Source of the DNA: Patescibacteria group bacterium
GTDB lineage: Bacteria; Patescibacteriota; Gracilibacteria; UM-FILTER-43-11
Length of the DNA: 25,970 nucleotides
NCBI GenBank assembly: GCA_029260985.1
Contig: JAJDCE010000079.1
Coordinates: 1-25,970, forward strand
Reading direction: 5' to 3'
Below are positions 1 to 8,376 of the stretch, one piece after another; position 1 is the first letter of the stretch, and every line of letters begins with the position of its first letter. The position numbers and the translations under genes were made by a program. A model generated the notes under the pieces. It was not told the origin of the DNA and ran no database searches. It was given only the letters and a program-made list of their open reading frames with translations.

Positions 1-833
1 AGCACATTGTCATTTGCCAAGCCAATGGAAGAATTCATGATGATATAGCTTGGAGTTGGAGTGCTGTGTTCAGCATAAGTCACCCCAAGATCACTACCGC
101 ATGGCGCAACATAAATATCCAATTTTCCATCACCTCCGGCAGTCCCATCACTCATCAGCTGTTTTTGTAAAAGCGTTTCAAATTCAGTGATGATTTCATC
201 ATTATCTAAAAACCCTTTTATTTTCTGAGCCATTTTTTTAGCCTGAACTGCTGTCACCCTTTCACCAGTCGTTCCTTCATTAAATAGGGCACGCCGATTA
301 CTGTTCGCATTCGGATACCAGATTTTGGCTTTGCCATCCGCTGATTCCAGAAAATCCGTATAGATAGCACTGGCAGGCCTTGTAGCATAAGCATTCGGTA
401 TCAAAAAGCTAGTTGAACTCGTTCGATTAAATGCTGATTCCACCCAGCTGCCTTCTTCATCAGGGCGTTTTCGGTAAGGTCCTAAAAGCGCCTTGGTATC
501 ATCGCTCAGATCATCCCATTTCCGTACCATTTCCCGAACTTCGGGAGTCCCATCATGAAAAAGCTTATCGCTTCGATATTCAGAGGGCACTTCTTCATCA
601 TTTCCAAATACCGAATATATCTTTAAAACAAGCGCTGTTTCTTCATCCAATTCTCCATCGGCAACTGCTTGGTCAATAAGCTGTAAGCTCGTCTGCCCTT
701 ACGCATTCAGCGCTGCATGAAGTTTAGCCACATCTTCTGTGTTTTCACCTCCTCGGCTCAGCAAAACAACCGCCACGATCAAAACCACCGCAGCAATTAG
801 ATAATAAGAGAGTTGATTCTTCTTCTTATTCAT
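1..833 (-). pseudogene. Membrane-anchored HExxH metallopeptidase paralog, interrupted by a stop codon, 3' end outside the window
   Basis: Reading leftwards from the ATG at 833 gives an N-terminal Lys-rich start and one transmembrane anchor (about residues 8-26), then a sequence that aligns throughout with the intact neighbour at 890-3133 (shared features include LIDQA, KWDDLSD, RKRPD, KIWYPN, KKMAQ and GDGKLDIY). Codon 45 is TAA (699-701) where the neighbour has GAG (Glu) in the context NA-E-GQTS. After it the frame stays open for 232 codons to the window edge. The HEIFH zinc motif of the neighbour would fall about eight residues beyond base 1, so it cannot be checked. A single G-to-T change would explain the stop. 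It could be a young pseudogene, a sequencing error or a readthrough gene; a TTG inside the frame could restart translation, but without the membrane anchor. The family assignment rests on the paralog. Confidence 0.75.
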
Positions 834-855
834 AATGATGAAATTAGGGGATTTT

Positions 856-884
856 AGTATACGGTGAGTTAATCAGAATGGCTA
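856..884 (-). promoter_or_regulatory. Promoter of the interrupted metallopeptidase copy
   Basis: On the reverse strand TAGCCA (879-884) and TATACT (856-861) are separated by 17 bases, 22 bases upstream of the ATG at 833. The same arrangement, with similar flanking bases down to the start codon, lies before the paralog at 890-3133, so the promoter was duplicated with the gene. The -35 part lies against the stop codon of the upstream gene. Confidence 0.5.
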
Positions 885-889
885 TTATT

Positions 890-3133
890 TCACTTCCCGG
901 ATATTTTGATCTCTAGAATGAAAGGCTCATCCATAGTTTGCATTTCAAAACCATCAGGATTTGAACAGCTGTTGTGCATGCAGGAATTGAGCAGTTCTAT
1001 CTTAGCCCCCTTTGCAGTCATGTCAAAAATTCGACCTTTAAATGCGTTTTTAATGGTCATGACCGGAAGGGTTGTCTGTGAGGCCGCGGCGGTGAGTGCG
1101 AAGCATTTGATTTCAACAGGAGGAACTTCCTGGTATACACCCTCTGGGTGAGGGTATCCCATGGTAACATCAACATCAAAAGTACTATCTTCACCCAGGC
1201 TTTCAGGAGAAAGGTCAAAAGTTATAATCCCCACATCCCGGTTAATCCATCCTTTAGGAACCGTGGCCGTTCCACTTTGCACCAAGCAATCCATAACGAA
1301 TTCATCCCGAGTCTGTTTATACTCGTAACTCAGTTCCCATTTGGTCATATAAGAGTATTTTGCTTTTGGATTCGCTTTCGCTGACGGAGATCCTTCAGAC
1401 TCAATAGAGGTTTCAGCATTCACATCAGCAATGGTCGGAGATCTGCCGTCTCCATAAGGAATATGAAGAACGGCCATTGATTCGTCTTTCTGGTCAATGA
1501 CATAACAGGTGTCCTCATTTGTTTCGATGGTAATTTCCGCCTCCTCAATCCATTTTTTCTTATCCCCATTAGAAAAAGTCAGAATGACTTCATCGATATT
1601 CTCCTCGGGATTATCAATACAAAAACGTCGACTTTTCTTATCGGTCCAGTCTTCTATCATATCTTTTCCTCCTCTGAGGCGTATCGCCGCTTTAATAGAG
1701 GCATTCTTATTCTTAGTGAATTTCTCAAGGTCTTTAAAAATAATCTGTTTTACCTTATTTGAATCAGTGTGGTTTAAAGCTGATTTATAGGTCGCGGAAA
1801 GCGGATTCAAAAAATCAACTTTAACAGGCGCAGTCTCAGATTTTACTTTTATATACTTAAATTCGGCAGAATTGATGGTGGTATGTTTAGGGAAAGAGGG
1901 GAGATCAACATAAAACTGTGCAGGAGCCTGATTAAAATTCCAAAGCGTGAATTCCCTCCATTGTTTCTTAAGCCCGCCTTCCAGCACAGCGTCTATTGCC
2001 CCAAGACAAGAATCATCTCCACACGCCTTCCAGGTTTGATGGATGATGTCATCTCCAAAATTATGAGACATGAAATAGGCAAAAAGATAAGCGCTGTAAT
2101 CGTGATTACGAGGCGGAAAATCTTCGAAGAGTGATGTAGCAGGATTATCAATAAACTTCTTGATCCATGCATGTTCCGAATTCACAGAAGGGTAGCTAAA
2201 ATCTTCACTCCACATGGCGGTAGCCTCAGCCCACCAGGCATCTTCGCTTTTTTGAGGAAAGAGAAATTGAAATGCATGAAAGATCTCGTGAGCAAGAACC
2301 GTTTTAAGTAGGTTCGGCCGAGAGGCACCGATGTTTGAATCCAGAATGATAAATGAAGCGGTAGGCATTACACCGCTTTCGGCCTTGCACACTCCATAAG
2401 CGTTATTGAGCGGAGCCAGGTAAATATCGAGTTTCCCGTCACCCCCCAAAGTTCCATCATCCATCAGCTTTTTTTCCATCAATTCCTCAAACCCTTCCAT
2501 AATATTATCGTTGTCCAAAAAGGTTTTGATTTGCTGAGCCATTTTTTTTGCAGTGTCAGCTGACAAGTTGGTAATCCTGCTTCCAAATACTTCCCTCATC
2601 CGGAAGTCTTCATTCGGGTACCAGATTTTTACTTTATTATCGCTTGATACCAGAAAATTCTTATATACGGTTTCTGACCCCCTTGATACCGCGTGCGCAC
2701 CAGGGATAAAAGTCGTCTCGGCAGGTTGGTTAGCAACCATCAAATTAACCCAGCTTTCCGGATCATCCGGCCGCTTTCGAAAAGGCTCCAGCTCAACCTT
2801 TGTTTCATCCGAGAGGTCATCCCACTTTTCTGTCAGTTCGCGTAGCACTCCACTACCTTCATACATTCTTATCTCACTCAAAAAAGCATCTGGCAGCTGA
2901 TCGCTCCCAAACACAGAAAGCACTTTATATTTCAAAGCGGTTTCTTGATCAATCGCTTCCTCCTCAAGCGCCTGATCGATCAGCTCAATGCTCGTTTGCC
3001 CCTCAGCGTTCATTGCTTCGTGGAACTCCAGAATATCGTCCGCATAATCCGTTCCGTTACGGAGGAATAGTAAAACAGCAGTGGCTAAAATCACCGCAAC
3101 AATAACGAGGTAAGAAATGTTTTTCTTCTTCAT
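890..3133 (-). CDS. Membrane-anchored zinc metallopeptidase (HExxH, gluzincin-like)
   Basis: The 747-residue product starts MKKKN and has one hydrophobic anchor (residues 7-24) without a lipobox, so the bulk should lie outside the membrane. Residues 280-291 hold AHEIFHAFQF, an HExxH zinc site (H282, E283, H286). WWAEATAMW follows, with E303 in the place of the third, glutamate zinc ligand of gluzincins. The spacing of about 17 residues and the Trp/Ala/Glu context fit secreted metallopeptidases of this clan. The rest, from about residue 400, looks like beta-rich accessory domains and is not recognised. The gene is a tandem paralog of the broken gene to its left and is divergent from a lipoprotein gene. 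Substrate unknown. The peptidase call rests on the motif; the family is not assigned. Confidence 0.8.
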   Translation of the reverse strand: MKKKNISYLVIVAVILATAVLLFLRNGTDYADDILEFHEAMNAEGQTSIELIDQALEEEAIDQETALKYKVLSVFGSDQLPDAFLSEIRMYEGSGVLRELTEKWDDLSDETKVELEPFRKRPDDPESWVNLMVANQPAETTFIPGAHAVSRGSETVYKNFLVSSDNKVKIWYPNEDFRMREVFGSRITNLSADTAKKMAQQIKTFLDNDNIMEGFEELMEKKLMDDGTLGGDGKLDIYLAPLNNAYGVCKAESGVMPTASFIILDSNIGASRPNLLKTVLAHEIFHAFQFLFPQKSEDAWWAEATAMWSEDFSYPSVNSEHAWIKKFIDNPATSLFEDFPPRNHDYSAYLFAYFMSHNFGDDIIHQTWKACGDDSCLGAIDAVLEGGLKKQWREFTLWNFNQAPAQFYVDLPSFPKHTTINSAEFKYIKVKSETAPVKVDFLNPLSATYKSALNHTDSNKVKQIIFKDLEKFTKNKNASIKAAIRLRGGKDMIEDWTDKKSRRFCIDNPEENIDEVILTFSNGDKKKWIEEAEITIETNEDTCYVIDQKDESMAVLHIPYGDGRSPTIADVNAETSIESEGSPSAKANPKAKYSYMTKWELSYEYKQTRDEFVMDCLVQSGTATVPKGWINRDVGIITFDLSPESLGEDSTFDVDVTMGYPHPEGVYQEVPPVEIKCFALTAAASQTTLPVMTIKNAFKGRIFDMTAKGAKIELLNSCMHNSCSNPDGFEMQTMDEPFILEIKISGK

Positions 3134-3155
3134 AATAATGAAATTAAGGATTTTC

Positions 3156-3184
3156 AGTATACCTCTAGTTAGACAGGGTGACTA
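3156..3184 (-). promoter_or_regulatory. Promoter of the intact metallopeptidase gene
   Basis: Reverse strand: TAGTCA (3179-3184), 17-base spacer, TATACT (3156-3161), 22 bases before the ATG at 3133. It matches the promoter of the left paralog in both hexamers and spacing, which supports both calls. Confidence 0.55.
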
Positions 3185-3185
3185 C

Positions 3186-3207
3186 ATTATTTTACCCCTA
3201 AAATCAT
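3186..3207. promoter_or_regulatory. Inverted repeat in a divergent intergenic region, possible operator
   Basis: A perfect palindrome ATTTTA-CCCC-TAAAAT (3189-3204) extends to 22 bases with one mismatch on each side. It lies directly upstream of the metallopeptidase -35 box and between it and the lipoprotein promoter, where a regulator could act on both. Its function is inferred from position only. Confidence 0.35.
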
Positions 3208-3212
3208 CCGAC

Positions 3213-3242
3213 TTTAGAGTTTAGAATAAAAAAGTGTATAAT
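3213..3242 (+). promoter_or_regulatory. Promoter of the lipoprotein gene
   Basis: TTTAGA (3213-3218), an 18-base spacer and a consensus TATAAT (3237-3242) lie 26 bases before the ATG at 3269. The -10 is perfect and the -35 is weak. Confidence 0.45.
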
Positions 3243-3268
3243 TCTTCCCACAAACTAACTTATACATC

Positions 3269-4519
3269 ATGATTAACAGACTATTCTCTCTCTTTGTTGC
3301 CCTTGTCGCTATCGTAGGGCTTTCAGCTTGCACCTCCGACACGAAAACCCCCGAAGTCAAAAAAGACGTTGATATTGTTGCTTCAGCTGACAATTCTGCA
3401 AGTCTCGAAATTCCTAAGGGCGCTCTGCCGGAAGGAACAGATTTGAGCAGCATTAAAATTGAAAAAATGCCAATCGAAGACGGTATTCTGGATGTAGAGG
3501 AGGGCGAGACAGTTGTTTATTATAATATGGAGCCAGACGGCTTAGAGTTTAAAGAGGACATTATTTTTGAAACCGAATTAAAGGGGGTAAAAGGAAAGCT
3601 CCCTTTTTTTTACCATATCAGCAACGGAAAAGCTGAGGCTGCGGATGTTGAATATCATGTGAAGGGCGATGATGTGAGTGTGAAAATTCCTGTTTCGCAT
3701 TTTAGTGGTATGGCCAGCGTTCAATGGCAATACGATAGCGTTGAGATTGATGCGTCCGTTTCAGACACTTATGTAGGCAATAATGTGGTTGGTATGGCCC
3801 AAGTGGTATTGCTTGAAAAAGAGGCTGTAGAGGGTTCAATAAAAATTAGCGGGCATATCTCTAGTAGTTATGGTCCCACAGGTCCAAAGAAGGTGCTTAA
3901 CAGACCGCCAAAATCCACCTTCACCTCTTCTTACACTGTTAATACAACAAATGACTTTACGTGCAAGTATGCTGGAAAATCCCAGTTAGCCTTTTACATA
4001 GATGTAAATTGGGGCACAAAAATTATTGAAGATGGGAGAGAATATTCGTGGTTATGGCCCAATAAGGCTAAGATAAGCATTTGGGAGGATTTTGAGTGCA
4101 AAGATGAAAAGCCCAACTTTGAACTTCATATGGCCAACCTGCCCGCTACTAATTTCGATTACGAATACATAGACGTGGAGGGAAAATCAGAAAAAGAGCT
4201 GAAAAAACTAGGCAAAACGCTGCGAATCCATGCCTTCAACTACCTTAGAAATGACCGTGATGAATACTTCCCATTCCCTGATGCTCAGTTTGATTTAGAC
4301 GAAAGAGTTTATGCTGACCATGAAAGAGGCAGCGACGGAGGTTACTGCGCTAGTGCTCACTTTAATAAGCCTAAAGCGCTTGATTATAGTGGGGGCTGGA
4401 AGGAGGAGCCTGAAGACGTGTGCGGCTGGGGTGCTCCTGATTTTAATACCGGTGCGCTAATTGTGACTCCAAAGCAACTCAGCAAATGGTTGGAGGCGTA
4501 TGGTGGGGCCGGGGGGTGA
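3269..4519 (+). CDS. Lipoprotein with a ZU5-like N-terminal beta domain, function unknown
   Basis: The 416-residue product has a short basic start, a hydrophobic segment and the lipobox LSAC with Cys21, so it should be a lipid-anchored surface protein. Residues 40-150 read like a ZU5/GAIN-type beta sandwich: an IPKGALPEGT stretch, then a MEPDGLEFKEDI strand pattern, then an HFSG ending. The rest is not recognised and has scattered Cys residues that could form disulfides. It is divergent from the metallopeptidase gene and shares its intergenic region, so a joint surface role is possible but unproven. The start is the only ATG before the signal peptide and has no ribosome binding site. The gene ends with TGA. 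Confidence 0.75.
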   Translation: MINRLFSLFVALVAIVGLSACTSDTKTPEVKKDVDIVASADNSASLEIPKGALPEGTDLSSIKIEKMPIEDGILDVEEGETVVYYNMEPDGLEFKEDIIFETELKGVKGKLPFFYHISNGKAEAADVEYHVKGDDVSVKIPVSHFSGMASVQWQYDSVEIDASVSDTYVGNNVVGMAQVVLLEKEAVEGSIKISGHISSSYGPTGPKKVLNRPPKSTFTSSYTVNTTNDFTCKYAGKSQLAFYIDVNWGTKIIEDGREYSWLWPNKAKISIWEDFECKDEKPNFELHMANLPATNFDYEYIDVEGKSEKELKKLGKTLRIHAFNYLRNDRDEYFPFPDAQFDLDERVYADHERGSDGGYCASAHFNKPKALDYSGGWKEEPEDVCGWGAPDFNTGALIVTPKQLSKWLEAYGGAGG

Positions 4520-4561
4520 TAAGGTGCCGAACAACTCGCTTGCTTAATGCTAAATGAGGAG

Positions 4562-4993
4562 CTAATTTGCTTCTTTATCCTCTGCCCTCAGAGAAACTCT
4601 GATTCCTGTCAAATTACCACCTTTAGCGGAAACCAGAACGCCAGCAATTTTTAATAATTCCTGATAAATTTTTGTATCTGAAGGATTATCTAAATCACTA
4701 GTAACTGTCTCAAAAATTCCCATGTAAACTGCATTCTGAAGCCCTTCCGATAGTTCGTCAAAATTTAAATCATGATCACTATTTTCAGATGAGATATGTA
4801 TTTTTTTATCCACTCCTAATTGTTTTAGTAGCTCAACAAAATTTATAAATTCGGCGCTATCAGTAGCGTCAGGCTGAACCTGAAGGCTAATAATAGCTGA
4901 TCGGTTAGTTTTTATTTCACTTTCTTTTGATTTATCGGAGGCAGTAGCGTCAAAAAGGACTTCTTCTCTGCCAGGTTCAATTTCGGAGGACAT
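4562..4993 (-). CDS. Small acidic protein, function unknown
   Basis: A 143-residue acidic protein without signal peptide or membrane segment. The N-terminal 30 residues look disordered. The middle (residues 45-100) could form short helices and strands, and the C-terminal part has a KGGNLTGIRVSLR stretch. I do not recognise it. It is the last of three small genes in one direction (80, 64 and 143 codons; gaps of 28 and 38 bases) read from one strong promoter at 5531-5559, divergent from the SNF2-like ATPase operon. That context makes it a candidate component of the same accessory block. It is convergent with the lipoprotein gene at 4519. Confidence 0.6.
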   Translation of the reverse strand: MSSEIEPGREEVLFDATASDKSKESEIKTNRSAIISLQVQPDATDSAEFINFVELLKQLGVDKKIHISSENSDHDLNFDELSEGLQNAVYMGIFETVTSDLDNPSDTKIYQELLKIAGVLVSAKGGNLTGIRVSLRAEDKEAN

Positions 4994-5031
4994 AATAAAA
5001 AAAGTTAGCTATTAATAAACCATTATTCCCA

Positions 5032-5226
5032 TTACTTACGGAGCTGGTCAGCGTATGCAGCTCTTAATCTTTTGATTCTAGCTTCATTTTCATCAGGTGC
5101 TCGATTTTCCCTTTCCATTCTTTTCACAATTACCGCATGTTCAGCGGGATGTGTGCTTCTTACAGAAGCTAAGAGTCTAGCAGTTCTCCCCTCTGGTGTT
5201 TCATCTGGCCTTTGTTTGGCGCGCAT
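5032..5226 (-). CDS. Very small charged helical protein, function unknown
   Basis: A 64-residue product rich in Arg, Lys, Glu and Ala, without hydrophobic segments, probably mostly helical (ERENRAPDENEARIKRLRAAY). It is the second gene of the three-gene leftward cluster, 28 bases after the 80-codon gene and 38 bases before the 143-codon gene. No family is recognised. The case for it being real is its position in a same-strand cluster with tight spacing and an ATG start; its length alone would not prove it. Confidence 0.5.
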   Translation of the reverse strand: MRAKQRPDETPEGRTARLLASVRSTHPAEHAVIVKRMERENRAPDENEARIKRLRAAYADQLRK

Positions 5227-5254
5227 ACTTTATAAGTTAACAAATGTGAATATA

Positions 5255-5497
5255 TTAGTTTTCTGTGCGATTCTTTGGTGCTGTTTTGCGTAACAATCTT
5301 GCTATACGCCTATTATAATCTGCTACAAAACCATTTACATCACCTTTTGGATTAAAAATACTGTGTGTAATTTCCACTACTGTAGTACATAGAAGCGAAG
5401 GGCTAACACCTTTCATGGCGCCTAGCGCTTGCCCTAGGTCTAAAGTTTCATTATCTGTAAGATCATTGGCGGAAACTATCCTTCTTTCATTGCCCAT
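5255..5497 (-). CDS. Small protein, function unknown, first gene of the three-gene cluster
   Basis: An 80-residue protein, soluble by sequence, with a mixed N-terminal part (LTDNETLDLGQALGAMKGV) and a basic C-terminal helix (DYNRRIARLLRK) that could touch nucleic acid or a partner. No family is recognised. It follows the promoter at 5531-5559 with a leader of about 26 bases, and is divergent from the ATPase gene across a 194-base region with a palindrome. If the palindrome is an operator, this or another small gene of the cluster might encode its regulator, but no HTH is evident. Confidence 0.6.
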   Translation of the reverse strand: MGNERRIVSANDLTDNETLDLGQALGAMKGVSPSLLCTTVVEITHSIFNPKGDVNGFVADYNRRIARLLRKTAPKNRTEN

Positions 5498-5530
5498 TTT
5501 GAATTAGTTATGCTAAATAGTTAAGATGAG

Positions 5531-5559
5531 ATTTTAGCAACTAATTGTTTATATGTCAA
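5531..5559 (-). promoter_or_regulatory. Strong sigma70-type promoter of the three small genes
   Basis: On the reverse strand TTGACA (5554-5559), exactly 17 bases, TAAAAT (5531-5536), then the ATG at 5497 after a leader of about 26 bases. This is among the best promoter matches in the window. Confidence 0.7.
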
Positions 5560-5576
5560 ATTCTACTTTTATCAGC

Positions 5577-5599
5577 AATAAACTGGGGCTTAGTTTATT
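5577..5599. promoter_or_regulatory. Palindrome between two divergent promoters, probable operator
   Basis: AATAAACT (5577-5584) and AGTTTATT (5592-5599) are perfect inverse complements separated by 7 bases. The site lies 17 bases from each -35 hexamer, the left one at 5554-5559 and the right one at 5617-5622. Such a position suits a regulator acting on both transcripts. There is no direct evidence of binding. Confidence 0.45.
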
Positions 5600-5616
5600 C
5601 AGGTGCTTTAGAGAAC

Positions 5617-5645
5617 TTGACAAAACATAAAAAAAATATTAAATT
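5617..5645 (+). promoter_or_regulatory. Promoter of the ATPase and repeat-protein operon
   Basis: TTGACA (5617-5622), 17 bases, TAAATT (5640-5645), followed by a leader of about 40 bases to the ATG at 5692. Back to back with the promoter of the small-gene cluster. Confidence 0.65.
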
Positions 5646-5691
5646 GTTATCCAATCTTTAGGCGTAAGCATAATAATTTAACATATTGAGT

Positions 5692-8376
5692 ATGACGGCA
5701 GAATTTTATCCAGAGATTGATCCACAGCAGGCAATTTCTGATGCTTTGGAAATAATTTTAAATAATAGGTCAAATGACCCAGAGCAAATGCGATACGCTC
5801 ATGGAATTGTTCGTGCAGAATTTCAGCGAAACAGAGAAGCCTTGCCTTACCCACTATATAACATTGGAAGAAGGCTCATAGAGCATGCGATTCGTGATGT
5901 TATGGAGGAGGGGGGATATCAGCATCTTTTTACACAATTTGCTGATGATCCCTACATGCTGGCTAAGATTTTAGTTGGAAGAGATCCTGATCGTTTTTTT
6001 GATTTTCTTTTGGTTGCCTGGAATTTGAGAAAAATGCTTCCTGAATATGTAGAAGTCGATCCAGATGATTTACCTGCTTCCAGGGGTGGAGGTAGTGGCG
6101 GTGGCCCTGATGGCGAACCTGGTGAATTCCCCAGAACACCGCCTGAGAATCTTCTCCAAAGAATAAGAGAAAACATTGAGCATTTAGATGAAGAGAATAT
6201 TTTTGAAATGGCTATTCCGCTTTTTAGACAAAGAGCAAATAAAGAGAAGGATGGATTTCAGAAAGGGTACGAAGACCTTTTACATCTACTAGATGGCGTA
6301 ACAAATCCTGAAAGTGTTGCCAGGATTGAGCGTGTTTTCGACAGGTTTTCGGAACTTATTGATATGGATTTTGGCCAGTTCAGACCTCATTTAAAGCGTA
6401 AGAATTTCCCATATATTACAGTGCGCAATGCCATCAAAAAAATGGAAGAGGCTCAAGAAAACGAAAACGGCAGTCGAAGATTTGCTTATTTTGACACAAG
6501 AACAGGTAAAACTTCACTTGCTCTTTTAGAGGCAGAGTACCTTGGCAAAGAACGGGCGCTTTATATTTGCCCCCCTGACACAATTGCAACTATTATTAAT
6601 GAATACGGGGTGTATGGCGGTAGTCTTTCAAGAATCCATGTTGCAAGTTCCGCAAATGATATAAGACTTTTTGCTGAAAACAGTGGTGAAATCAGGTATT
6701 GCATTATCCCCTCCAGTCTAATAGGGTTCACAGAATCATCTGATCGAAATGGGGATAGTACTGGTGATGAAATTGATGATGTAGATAATTTGGCTGATGA
6801 GATTGAAGAAGGGGTAGATAATGTACAAAGCAGTGATGATTCTGATTTGAATATTGAATCTTTAAGAGAGCATGTAAATCCAGCTACATTACAACTTTTT
6901 GAAAACTGGCAGCCGGATTATGTTGCTGTGGATGAGGCGAGACATTTTACCGGTTATCATTGTAGATCTAATGCGGCGAGCTCCAGAAAATCCAGAGCCC
7001 TTCTTTATCTTTTAAATAATAGAGTTGCACTTGAAAATAATATGACGGTAAGACTGATGGATGCGACGCCCGGTGATTTACCCCGTCATTTCTACCCACT
7101 TCTTTCCATTCTTAATCCAGCCAGGTTTCCAATGCCGGAAGATGTGCGGGATACCGTTGGGAGCCAGCCATATCTTTTGTCTTCTTTTTTTGCAGAAAAA
7201 ACAGATCATGCCACTCATAATCAAGTTTATAATCGCCCCCCTGTACGAATTATTGGCAATAGGGAGTCAAGAGTCGAGATGGGTGCGGCCCAAAATGCTA
7301 TTTATGATTATGCCGCCAGATATTCAACTCGCGATGTTCTTCATCGTATAACACTTGCACGAATCTCAACTTTTAATCCCGTTGTTTTGCGACCCGCCTT
7401 CAGACGTTTGCTAGAAAGTCCTATGCCGGAAGATATGTTTACTAGTTATTTTGATGACGTTTATGGCGAATGGATAGTCCGATCCGAAGAGCAAGATGTG
7501 GCATTTGATTGGGATTTTATTGCCAGATTTGGAAATCGTGATCTGCTTATGAATTTATTTGCTTTCGGCCCGGGGGAGTTTGAAACATGCTATCAAGACA
7601 ATCATGAAAAGCTTAATACATTAAGGCAGCTTAATAATTCAACTGAGAATTTATCTTGTAAGGCTCAGCATGTTATTGATCGATTGCGGGAAATTGTGAA
7701 TAAATCTAATTCAGAAGAAAGGCACCCCAGAAGGATTATTATTTATAGCTCATTTAAGCGAGGGTTAACACGTGATCTTGATTTAGGCGATAACGATGTT
7801 CCGCTTGAGCTAGAAAGAATTTTAAATGATCAAATTCGCCAGGCAGTTCCAGAGGTGAATACTTATATGCTCGACGGAGGCGTTTCTACAAAATCCCGCA
7901 GAGATGGCTTAAGTGCTCGTGACGCAGTTCGTAGGGCATGGAGAGATGATGAGGGCATTAGTGTACTTCTCGCTGTTAGCCCTGCTACATGTCAGGGTAT
8001 TGATTTGACTTCTCCGGGTAATATGATTGAAGAGATTCATATGGACACTCCTCTGGATAGTCGTTTGGATTATCAAGTTCAAAGCCGCACTCTGGGGCCT
8101 AACCAAAATCGCACTATATTCAAGCAAATGCTACAGGCTGTTACAACAGGTGGGAGAGATAATACCATTGATGCAGGCATAAGAGACCTTGTTGTATCGA
8201 AATATCTTTTTCGGGATTTGGTTTGCAGAGGTGTGTCAGTTCCCTCGGCATTTTTGGAATCCATTGAAAATAGGAGAACTTTTTTGGGTGGATTCTGTGA
8301 TACGGAAAAAGATGAGGAAGAAATAACGAATGGTATTCGCGAAAACATGAGAAATGCATTAGATAATAATTCATAA
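5692..8376 (+). CDS. SNF2-like superfamily 2 helicase/ATPase, accessory
   Basis: I take ATG 5692 as the start (894 residues); a TTG two codons upstream (5686) is in frame, and positions below use that 896-residue numbering. Helicase motifs appear in order: I TRTGKTS (271-277), Ia ALYICPP (291-297), II VDEARH (415-420), III MDATPG (458-463), IV IIIYSSF (684-690), V CQGIDLTSPG (769-778) and VI QVQSRTLGPNQNR (797-809). The DTPLD...DYQ...R...NQNR end resembles motif VI of SNF2 proteins. Before the motor are a 130-residue helical domain of unknown type and a Gly/Pro linker (133-150). An acidic insert (350-392) separates motifs Ia and II. It probably uses ATP to move on or remodel nucleic acid or protein-nucleic acid complexes. 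No nuclease or methylase domain is seen. Its stop overlaps the next start by one base (TAATG), so the two are co-translated. Confidence 0.8.
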   Translation: MTAEFYPEIDPQQAISDALEIILNNRSNDPEQMRYAHGIVRAEFQRNREALPYPLYNIGRRLIEHAIRDVMEEGGYQHLFTQFADDPYMLAKILVGRDPDRFFDFLLVAWNLRKMLPEYVEVDPDDLPASRGGGSGGGPDGEPGEFPRTPPENLLQRIRENIEHLDEENIFEMAIPLFRQRANKEKDGFQKGYEDLLHLLDGVTNPESVARIERVFDRFSELIDMDFGQFRPHLKRKNFPYITVRNAIKKMEEAQENENGSRRFAYFDTRTGKTSLALLEAEYLGKERALYICPPDTIATIINEYGVYGGSLSRIHVASSANDIRLFAENSGEIRYCIIPSSLIGFTESSDRNGDSTGDEIDDVDNLADEIEEGVDNVQSSDDSDLNIESLREHVNPATLQLFENWQPDYVAVDEARHFTGYHCRSNAASSRKSRALLYLLNNRVALENNMTVRLMDATPGDLPRHFYPLLSILNPARFPMPEDVRDTVGSQPYLLSSFFAEKTDHATHNQVYNRPPVRIIGNRESRVEMGAAQNAIYDYAARYSTRDVLHRITLARISTFNPVVLRPAFRRLLESPMPEDMFTSYFDDVYGEWIVRSEEQDVAFDWDFIARFGNRDLLMNLFAFGPGEFETCYQDNHEKLNTLRQLNNSTENLSCKAQHVIDRLREIVNKSNSEERHPRRIIIYSSFKRGLTRDLDLGDNDVPLELERILNDQIRQAVPEVNTYMLDGGVSTKSRRDGLSARDAVRRAWRDDEGISVLLAVSPATCQGIDLTSPGNMIEEIHMDTPLDSRLDYQVQSRTLGPNQNRTIFKQMLQAVTTGGRDNTIDAGIRDLVVSKYLFRDLVCRGVSVPSAFLESIENRRTFLGGFCDTEKDEEEITNGIRENMRNALDNNS

